Source: Marinobacter piscis
Lineage (GTDB): Bacteria > Pseudomonadota > Gammaproteobacteria > Pseudomonadales > Oleiphilaceae
DNA length: 64,000 nucleotides
Direction of reading: 5' to 3'
Assembly (NCBI RefSeq): GCF_007671655.1
Contig: NZ_VCGX01000002.1
Span: 62,001 to 126,000 of the forward strand
Below the pieces are notes generated by a model. That model had not been told where the DNA came from and did not search any database. It worked only from the letters and a program-made list of their open reading frames with translations. A program made the translations under genes and the position numbers. Positions 58,211-64,000 of the stretch are shown here, in pieces. Within the stretch, counting starts at the first letter, position 1. Each line of letters begins with the position of its first letter.

Positions 58211-58239
58211 GGGTTATCCACAGATTCCGTGGAAAACCC
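58211..58239 (+). promoter_or_regulatory. DnaA-box-containing imperfect hairpin upstream of pyrD
   Basis: TTATCCACA (58214-58222) is a perfect consensus DnaA box. It sits inside GGGTTATCCAC/GTGGAAAACCC, which pairs at 10 of 11 positions around a 7-base loop. A second, inverted near-match (TGTGGAGAA, 58294-58302) lies 80 bases downstream. Whether DnaA binds is unknown. Confidence 0.4.
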
Positions 58240-58344
58240 GGCAGAGCCTCATGATACCTGTGTCTGGCTCGAATTTTTACAGACCCGGGTCGCTGTGGAG
58301 AACTTCGGGTATACTCTCGGCACGTTTTTTTCAGGAGTTTTCAG

Positions 58345-59364
58345 ATGTACAGCGTTATCCGCAATCTGCTTTTCCGGTTACCCCCGGAGACTGCTCATTC
58401 TATTACGCTGAGGAGTCTTGATCTGGCACACAAAATGCATCTGCCAGGAATGTTTGCATCGAAAACAGAGCCACTGCCAGTGAAGGTAATGGGGCTGGAG
58501 TTTCCAAACCCGGTCGGGCTTGCGGCAGGTCTGGATAAAAATGCAGACCACCTGAATGCTTTGGGCGCACTTGGGTTTGGGTTTATAGAAGTTGGCACGG
58601 TTACGCCGCGTGCTCAACCGGGTAACCCCAAGCCGCGACTGTTCAGGTTGCCGGAGCACCAGGCCATTATTAATCGCATGGGGTTCAATAATGAAGGCCT
58701 GGAGCACTTGCTGGCACAGGTAGACAGACGCAGCTACCCCGGCATTCTTGGTATTAACGTAGGTAAAAATAAAGATACTCCGGCTGAGGAGTCGGAGCTG
58801 GATTACCGTAAGGGGATTGCGGCTGTATACAGCCGCGCTGATTATATCACCGTAAACGTATCATCCCCCAACACACCAGGCTTGCGGGATCTTCAGTTCG
58901 GTGATTCCCTGAAAAGCCTGCTGCATGCCATAAAGGATGAGCAGCGCCAGTGTCAGGAGGCGTCGGGCCGTTATGTGCCGGTTGCCGTAAAGATTGCTCC
59001 GGATATGGACGATGAGGGTGTTCGCTTTGTGGCGTCCGCTCTCAGGGAAGCTGAACTGGACGGAGTTATAGCAACTAATACCACTATAAGCCGGGAGGCG
59101 GTGGCCGGCCACCCCCATGCGAACGAGATGGGGGGGCTCAGTGGTGCTCCGGTCCGAGAGTCTTCGCTTCGGGTTATTCAGGGGCTGTATGCAGAACTGG
59201 GCGATGACTTGCCGGTCATTGGTGTGGGCGGAATTACCGATGGAGAAAGCGCAGCTGAAAAGATCCGTGCGGGTGCAAAGCTGGTGCAGTTGTATACAGG
59301 GTTTGTGTACCGGGGGCCGGAATTAATTGCGGAAGCGGTTGAGGCAATAAGGCAGCTCAGGTGA
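58345..59364 (+). CDS. pyrD: Dihydroorotate dehydrogenase (quinone), class 2
   Basis: 339 residues. Oxidises dihydroorotate to orotate, passing electrons to the membrane quinone pool. N-terminal membrane-associating helices (MYSVIRNLLFRLPPETAHSITLRSL) mark class 2. FMN barrel with LAAGLDKNADHL, INRMGFNNEG, the catalytic Ser region VNVSSPNTPGLRDLQ and the late VGVGGITDGESAAEKIRAGA. AGGAG lies seven bases before the ATG at 58345. Ends at a shared bidirectional terminator with rmf. Confidence 0.97.
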   Translation: MYSVIRNLLFRLPPETAHSITLRSLDLAHKMHLPGMFASKTEPLPVKVMGLEFPNPVGLAAGLDKNADHLNALGALGFGFIEVGTVTPRAQPGNPKPRLFRLPEHQAIINRMGFNNEGLEHLLAQVDRRSYPGILGINVGKNKDTPAEESELDYRKGIAAVYSRADYITVNVSSPNTPGLRDLQFGDSLKSLLHAIKDEQRQCQEASGRYVPVAVKIAPDMDDEGVRFVASALREAELDGVIATNTTISREAVAGHPHANEMGGLSGAPVRESSLRVIQGLYAELGDDLPVIGVGGITDGESAAEKIRAGAKLVQLYTGFVYRGPELIAEAVEAIRQLR

Positions 59365-59385
59365 TAAATGCCCGGTGCTAACAAG

Positions 59386-59412
59386 AAAAGGGCCCGCGTG
59401 GCGGACCCTTTT
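59386..59412. terminator. Bidirectional terminator between pyrD and rmf
   Basis: Stem AAAAGGGCCCGC/GCGGACCCTTTT (59386-59397 with 59401-59412), 12 pairs with one mismatch or wobble, and a GTG loop. A- and T-runs at the edges suit both convergent genes. Confidence 0.85.
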
Positions 59413-59427
59413 CGGAGAGCAGGGCCA

Positions 59428-59640
59428 TCACGCCGTTGTAATATTTGCCATTTTGTGGATGCCGGACACCCCGGTCATGCCTTCCCATTGATCCGTGCGG
59501 CCTTCACGCCACCCGCTTATCCATTCCTGGCGAATCTCTGGCTGCTCGAGAGGGCAACTGTCTTTGGATTTACCGGACACGCCAGCGAGATAACCCCGTT
59601 TGAATGCACGAGCGTACATGTCTCTTTTCTGTCTTTTCAT
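59428..59640 (-). CDS. rmf: Ribosome modulation factor
   Basis: 70 residues from the ATG at 59640, preceded by GAGGAA; an in-frame ATG 87 bases earlier is not needed, since the family starts MKRQKRD. Highly basic: MKRQKRDMYARAFKRGYLAGVSGKSKD, then CPLEQPEIRQEWISGWREGRTDQWEG. RMF dimerises 70S ribosomes into inactive 100S particles in stationary phase. Convergent with pyrD and divergent from rlmL. Confidence 0.95.
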   Translation of the reverse strand: MKRQKRDMYARAFKRGYLAGVSGKSKDSCPLEQPEIRQEWISGWREGRTDQWEGMTGVSGIHKMANITTA

Positions 59641-59840
59641 GCCGTTCCTCACTAATGGATTAACAGAACAAAGGTGTACACTTCTGCAAAGGTCGCGGCA
59701 TGTGGATTTAATTTCTGAATAACCCACTATTGCCAGCTCGAACCTGAGCAGTCAGGATCCTGTTAACGAAAGGGCATTACCCTTCTCGAACGACGCGTCA
59801 CCTACAAGGTGGCTCAACCGCGAGTATAAGTACACTATTG

Positions 59841-59874
59841 TTTTGATCTATAAAACAGTTTTTATAGATCAAAA
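59841..59874. repeat. Perfect 15-base inverted repeat between rmf and rlmL
   Basis: TTTTGATCTATAAAA (59841-59855) and TTTTATAGATCAAAA (59860-59874) are perfect inverted copies separated by CAGT. It lies 200 bases upstream of rmf and 61 bases before my chosen rlmL start. On neither strand does a T run follow the stem, so it is not a normal terminator. Operator or 5' leader hairpin is possible. Confidence 0.6.
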
Positions 59875-59935
59875 AGAAATAGAAAGTAATGGCCTGTTTC
59901 TAATGAACGCTGCTATTTCCGGTACTTACCTGGAA

Positions 59936-62134
59936 ATGCCAAAGAATCTGGAGTTGAACTTGTCCAAGCATGTCTTTTTTGTAACCTGCCCGAAGGGGGT
60001 TGAATACCTTTTAGCGGACGAGCTCAGCACGTTTGGTTTAGGGCTGGTCAGAAACGCACCCGCAGGCGCCTGGGTCGAAGGGGATCTGGAGGCAGGCTAT
60101 CGGGCCTGCCTCTGGTCACGCCTTGCCAACCGGGTTGTGCTTCACATTGCAGAGGTGGCTGCCACCAGTGCCGATGAACTTTATGATGGTGTTGTTCACC
60201 TGGACTGGCAGCAACACATTCCCGTGGGCGGGAGTTTTCGCGTCAACTTCATTGGTGAGAACGAAGCGATACGAAACACTCAGTTCGGCGCTCAGCGTGT
60301 CAAAGACGGCATTGTGGACCGCTTCACCAGAAGTGGTGGCAAGCGGCCGGCTGTTGAGGCAAAAGCGCCGGATGTGACCATATCGGCCCGCCTGCACCGG
60401 GGCCGGCTTGCTCTGGGTATTGATATCAGTGGCCACAGCCTGCATCAGCGTGGTTATCGTACTGAGCAGGGGCTTGCGCCTTTGAAGGAAAACCTTGCTG
60501 CTGCATTGCTGATGCGTGCTGGCTGGCCGGAGATCGCCGCCGAAGGCGGTGACTTTGCCGACCCTATGTGCGGTTCGGGGACTCTGGTAATTGAAGCGGC
60601 CATGATGGCACTGGATATCGCTCCCGGCCGCCGCCAGGAGCGGTTCGGCTTTGAAAAATGGTTGGGGCATCAGCCGGAAACCTGGCTCGCCTTGCGGCAG
60701 GAGGCGGAAAAGCGCGCCTATGAAGGTAAGCAGGGCAAGGTGCCAGGCTTTCAGGGTTTCGATCAGGACGCCAGAGTGATTTCCACCGCCCGCAACAACG
60801 CCCGGCGGGCCGGCCTCGAGGATCTGATTGAATTTGAAGCCCGCCCGGTTCAGGCGTTCGCATTGGCAGACGACCGGGCCGCGACCGGCCTGATTCTGGT
60901 TAACCCTCCGTACGGGGAGCGTTTGAGTGAGCGGCAGGCCCTGGCAGGTTTGTACGAATCCTTGGGTGAGGCTGTTAAAAAAGCGGCCTCAGGCTGGCGC
61001 CTGGGCGTGTTCACCGGCGCCCCGGAATTCGGCAAGTCCATTGGCCTGCGCAGCTTCAAGCAATACAAACTGTTTAACGGCAAGCTTCCCGCAAAACTGC
61101 TGTTATTTACCATAGACGAAGCCAGTGTGCGCACCCCCCGGGAACCGACCGCTCCGGGTGAGGTTCTGCCCCGGATTGCAAACGAAGAACGTGCTGCAAT
61201 GCTGCGTAATCGGCTGAAGAAGAATCGTAAAGCCATCGGTCAGTGGGCCCGCAGGCAGCAAATCAGCTGCTACCGGATTTACGATGCAGATATGCCCGAA
61301 TATGCTCTGGCCATTGATATCTACGAGGGCAGGGTGCACGTACAGGAATACGCTGCACCCAAGTCGGTAGATGAACGCTCAGCCAGGGAACGCCTGGCTG
61401 AGGCGCTGGCGGTTATTCCGGACGCGCTGGGGATTGAACGGGATCAGATGGTCTGCAAACAGCGCCAACGTCAGGCAGGCACCAGCCAATACGAGAAGCA
61501 GGATGTCAGCGGTGAATTTTTCCAGGTGCAAGAACATGGCTGCACACTGAAAGTTAATCTGAAAGATTACCTGGATACCGGATTGTTTCTGGACCACCGG
61601 CCGGTCCGTCGCTGGATCCAGCAGAATGCCCATGGCAAACGGTTTCTGAACCTGTTCTGTTATACAGGCGCTGCGACAGTGCATGCAGTGGCAGGTGGTG
61701 CCAGCCGCTCCCTGAGTCTGGACTTGTCGAATACCTATGTAAGCTGGGCCCGGGACAACCTGGCACTGAATCACGCAGATCCACGCCGACACAGCGTTGA
61801 ACAGGAAGACTGCCTGGCCTGGCTGGCGGCAAAACCCGCCCCTGATCAGGTGTATGATTTGATATTCATGGATCCGCCAACCTTCTCTAACTCCGCGCGT
61901 ATGGCCGGGGTACTGGATATTCAGAAGGATCATGGAACTCTGATCCGGCAGGCTATGGCAAGATTAAGCTCGGATGGTTTGCTGATCTTCTCCAATAACT
62001 TCCGGCGCTTCAGGCTGGACGAGGCGCTGCTTTCGGAGTTTGAAGTGGAAGAAGTCAGCAGCCGTACGCTCGATAAGGATTTTCAGAGGAACACGCGAAT
62101 CCACCGGTGCTGGCACATCCGGCACAGTGCGTAA
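59936..62134 (+). CDS. rlmL: 23S rRNA (guanine-N2-)-methyltransferase RlmL/RlmK fusion
   Basis: 732 residues from the ATG at 59936. It modifies G2445 (m2G) and G2069 (m7G) of 23S rRNA, with helix unwinding. Order: THUMP domain (about 10-150), RlmL methyltransferase (about 160-380, motif IV VNPPYGERLSE), then the RlmK half (about 430-732, motif MDPPTFSNSARM). The start is uncertain: no good ribosome binding site is seen, the frame is open back to 59843, an ATG at 59903 would add 11 residues, and family alignment begins near LSKHVFFVTCPKGVEYLL. It follows the divergent rmf. Confidence 0.9.
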   Translation: MPKNLELNLSKHVFFVTCPKGVEYLLADELSTFGLGLVRNAPAGAWVEGDLEAGYRACLWSRLANRVVLHIAEVAATSADELYDGVVHLDWQQHIPVGGSFRVNFIGENEAIRNTQFGAQRVKDGIVDRFTRSGGKRPAVEAKAPDVTISARLHRGRLALGIDISGHSLHQRGYRTEQGLAPLKENLAAALLMRAGWPEIAAEGGDFADPMCGSGTLVIEAAMMALDIAPGRRQERFGFEKWLGHQPETWLALRQEAEKRAYEGKQGKVPGFQGFDQDARVISTARNNARRAGLEDLIEFEARPVQAFALADDRAATGLILVNPPYGERLSERQALAGLYESLGEAVKKAASGWRLGVFTGAPEFGKSIGLRSFKQYKLFNGKLPAKLLLFTIDEASVRTPREPTAPGEVLPRIANEERAAMLRNRLKKNRKAIGQWARRQQISCYRIYDADMPEYALAIDIYEGRVHVQEYAAPKSVDERSARERLAEALAVIPDALGIERDQMVCKQRQRQAGTSQYEKQDVSGEFFQVQEHGCTLKVNLKDYLDTGLFLDHRPVRRWIQQNAHGKRFLNLFCYTGAATVHAVAGGASRSLSLDLSNTYVSWARDNLALNHADPRRHSVEQEDCLAWLAAKPAPDQVYDLIFMDPPTFSNSARMAGVLDIQKDHGTLIRQAMARLSSDGLLIFSNNFRRFRLDEALLSEFEVEEVSSRTLDKDFQRNTRIHRCWHIRHSA

Positions 62135-62151
62135 CCCACGGAAGGGCTACA

Positions 62152-62760
62152 TTAGAACTCGTATTTGAGGCCGGTGGAAAACTGAAAGATATTGGCGTCT
62201 GTGCCAGTATCCTTGAGCAGTTTTCCACCCTCAAGAACAAGGTATGTATTGCTCAGTACTTCGATATCCAGACCGAGTATCCAGCCGACGCCGAAGCTAC
62301 TGTCGGGAAACTCGCCTTCCAGTTCCCGAAACTGGGCGTTGCGCGGCTCATCCGCGTGGCTGAGCTTGCCGGTGCCTTTCATAAAAGAGAACCCTGCCTG
62401 GCCGTACACGTTGGCGTAGTCGGTAACAGGGTAGTGCAGGCCTATGTACCAGCTGGCGAAGTAATCCATGGACAGGGCCAGATCGCCTTTGGGGACGTCG
62501 GCGTCGCGAATCCCGGTTCCTGCACGTAACTCAGCGTGAAACCGGTTATTGATATGGGTGCCCAGCACCAGCGTTCCCCCGGTGCCTGTAGCGGCCTCGT
62601 TGGAGACCGAGCCGATGGAGCGGTGGTTGAAGGCAGTAACCAGCAGACCCGTGTAATGCTTGCCTTCCCTGGAGGTTTGCTGTGCCAGGGCGGTCTGGGC
62701 TGACGTAAAACCGGCAGTTACCAGTAACAGTGTGAAAGCGGAGCGCACAACCTTGTTCAT
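62152..62760 (-). CDS. Outer-membrane beta-barrel protein
   Basis: 202 residues. Signal peptide with probable cleavage after residue 26 (LLLVTAGFTSAQTALA). The rest shows alternating strands of the porin-like type (HYTGLLVTAFN, GGTLVLGTHINNRFHAELRAGTGI, YFASWYIGLHYPVTDYANVYGQAGFSF) and ends in the aromatic residue of the outer-membrane insertion signal (LKYEF). It fits the OmpA-like or OprF-transmembrane-type barrel domain families with eight strands. No ligand can be named. Convergent with rlmL, same strand as the next gene. Confidence 0.7.
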   Translation of the reverse strand: MNKVVRSAFTLLLVTAGFTSAQTALAQQTSREGKHYTGLLVTAFNHRSIGSVSNEAATGTGGTLVLGTHINNRFHAELRAGTGIRDADVPKGDLALSMDYFASWYIGLHYPVTDYANVYGQAGFSFMKGTGKLSHADEPRNAQFRELEGEFPDSSFGVGWILGLDIEVLSNTYLVLEGGKLLKDTGTDANIFQFSTGLKYEF

Positions 62761-62842
62761 GTTTATCGGATATCCTGACGTGAGCGGTTACGCGCTGAGT
62801 TTGCCTTGTGCAATCCGTGGTTACGTCGATCCGTGTCACACT

Positions 62843-63328
62843 TTAGTCTTCATCGAGCAGCCCGTATGTCTGCGCCATCAGCAACAGGGCATAAACGCCG
62901 TTTTCCGGTAATTGCGGCTCCAGGCTTTCTTCGAACAGAATCTGATGTCGATAGTCTTCCAGAGCATCAGCGCTAAGGCTGGTGATGAGCTCGGTAATGG
63001 CTGCAATTTCAAACGGGACTTCCTGGTTCATGGCACTGAAAATCAGGTCCACCAGAACCTCATCCGGGTCCAGCCCGTCTACGTATACGGTCTGATCCGG
63101 CAGGTCCTGATGCAGTTCGTGAATAAGCTCCAGCAGGGGAACGCCTTGCTCTTCGAGGTAGTGCAGGTCAAAATCGCCCAGATCGCCGTCTTCCGGCAGC
63201 CATTCGTCGGCTGGCGCGATCACCACAGTTTTCATCTGCCCGTTTTCCAGTGACCAGGCCATAGCAACCGGAAACAGGGCATCATCTGTCTGACAGTATT
63301 CAATATCAAGAAATCTTGGTGCTGACAT
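62843..63328 (-). CDS. Acidic protein of unknown function, possible DEDD-nuclease relative
   Basis: 161 residues, very acidic. The opening RFLDIEYCQTDDALFPVAMAW resembles the first exonuclease motif (D-x-E) of DEDD-type 3'-5' exonucleases, and later Asp residues (YVDGLDPDEVLVDLIF, SADALEDYRHQILFEE) could supply the remaining acids, but the spacing is not clear enough to be sure. There is no signal peptide or membrane helix. It stands between the barrel gene and apeB; no operon link is evident. I do not recognise a characterised homologue. Confidence 0.55.
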   Translation of the reverse strand: MSAPRFLDIEYCQTDDALFPVAMAWSLENGQMKTVVIAPADEWLPEDGDLGDFDLHYLEEQGVPLLELIHELHQDLPDQTVYVDGLDPDEVLVDLIFSAMNQEVPFEIAAITELITSLSADALEDYRHQILFEESLEPQLPENGVYALLLMAQTYGLLDED

Positions 63329-63429
63329 ATCAGGCTCCGCTTAAACGTATAATCCTGGGGGCTTCAGGTATGAGGCATTCATGCTTCATGCCATACTGTT
63401 GCAATCATTAACATTCTATCAGGGACATC

Positions 63430-64000
63430 ATGGAACACGCTGAATTCAACAAAGATTTACTGAAGTTTCTGAATGCATCACCGACACCCTGGCACGCCGT
63501 GGCGACAATGAAAGCCCGGCTTGATGCCGCTGGTTTTGAAGAGCTAGATGAAAAGGAAGACTGGACACTGGGCCAGAACCGTGGCTACTACGTTGTTCGC
63601 AATGGCTCCTCCATCGTAGCGTTCCGCACAGGGGCAGAAGACACCGCCACATCGGGCATTCGTATGGTGGGCGCGCATACCGACAGTCCGTGCCTGAAAG
63701 TAAAACCCAACCCGGAGTTGCGCCGCAAGGGCTATTTCCAACTGGGCGTGGAAGTATACGGTGGCGTACTGATGAACCCCTGGTTCGACCGGGATCTTTC
63801 ACTGGCGGGTCGTGTGACCTTTGTTGATGGCAGTGACAGGGTCAGGGATGCGCTGGTGGATTTTGGCAAGCCAGTGGCATTTATTCCCAGCCTGGCGATT
63901 CACCTGGACAGAGAAGCCAACAGCAATCGAACGGTAAACCCGCAGACCGATCTGCCACCGGTCCTGATGCAGGTTCCCGAAGATGACACAACCAGTTTCG
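63430..64000 (+). CDS. apeB: M18 family aminopeptidase, N-terminal part (runs off the window)
   Basis: 190 residues visible, continuing past base 64000. Aspartyl-aminopeptidase family: N-terminal NKDLLKFLNASPTPWHAVATM, then the first metal-binding segment VGAHTDSPCLKVKP and the YGGVLMNPWFDRDLSLAGRV region. It releases acidic or other residues from peptides with two zinc ions. AGGGA precedes the ATG at 63430. Start is secure; the C-terminal half cannot be examined. Confidence 0.93.
   Translation, partial: MEHAEFNKDLLKFLNASPTPWHAVATMKARLDAAGFEELDEKEDWTLGQNRGYYVVRNGSSIVAFRTGAEDTATSGIRMVGAHTDSPCLKVKPNPELRRKGYFQLGVEVYGGVLMNPWFDRDLSLAGRVTFVDGSDRVRDALVDFGKPVAFIPSLAIHLDREANSNRTVNPQTDLPPVLMQVPEDDTTSF

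Noticed and set aside
58211..58302. Replication origin
   Set aside because: Only one consensus DnaA box and one near-match; no dnaA, dnaN, gidA or AT-rich unwinding region nearby.
59841..59874. Intrinsic terminator between rmf and rlmL
   Set aside because: It lies upstream of both divergent genes and no T run follows the stem on either strand.

Overview
The window looks like a chromosomal segment of a marine gammaproteobacterium, most probably Marinobacter or a close relative. The evidence is gene order rather than a marker gene: pepA-holC-valS divergent from lptFG, alaS-lysC-csrA-tRNA-Ser, gyrA-serC-pheA-hisC-(tyrA/aroA fusion)-cmk-rpsA-ihfB-lapAB-pyrF, an oxaloacetate decarboxylase sodium pump (oadGAB) and an imuA-imuB-dnaE2 mutasome. 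Base composition and codon use look even throughout. I see no insertion sequence, prophage or CRISPR array.

Layout. 1-2.6 kb: valS (cut by the window edge), holC and pepA, leftward. 2.8-5.5 kb: lptF-lptG LPS exporter permeases and an RDD membrane protein. 5.7-10.6 kb: alaS, lysC, csrA, tRNA-Ser(GCT), two identical tRNA-Arg(ACG) genes, then a structured element flanked by tRNA-Arg 3'-end fragments and a duplicated terminator. 10.7-15.8 kb: an FNR/ANR-type box followed by a three-gene Tat-dependent molybdoenzyme operon in ttrBCA order (tetrathionate-reductase-like). 15.8-21.3 kb: a leftward disulfide module (dsbG, a TlpA-like fusion, dsbD) divergent from a two-component system, an arrangement like the copper-responsive DsbRS/DsbDEG locus of Pseudomonas aeruginosa. 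21.3-27 kb: a DUF2058 protein, dbpA and oadGAB. 27.0-27.2 kb: a four-hairpin intergenic element. 27.2-32.5 kb: imuA-imuB-dnaE2 behind a near-perfect LexA box. 32.6-38.5 kb: phhB, a short DUF2897 gene, a YdhR-like gene, yghU, and a leftward ggt-YkoF-like-ftsH2 group. 38.6-53.3 kb: purU, then the gyrA to pyrF housekeeping and aromatic amino acid block, and tRNA-Asn. 53.3-64 kb: aminotransferase, uvrB, a CDF transporter, pyrD, rmf, rlmL, an outer-membrane barrel, an unknown acidic protein and the start of apeB.

How the parts fit. The serC to aroA block supplies serine and aromatic amino acids and leads into cmk, rpsA and ihfB. LptFG, LapA/LapB and HolC/PepA are envelope and replication housekeeping. 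The accessory interest lies in anaerobic respiration at 10.7-15.8 kb, periplasmic thiol redox control at 15.8-21.3 kb, SOS mutagenesis at 27-32.5 kb, and several unexplained palindromic intergenic elements (10.46-10.64, 27.03-27.18, 58.14-58.24 and 59.84-59.87 kb). These elements are the best candidates for something undescribed.
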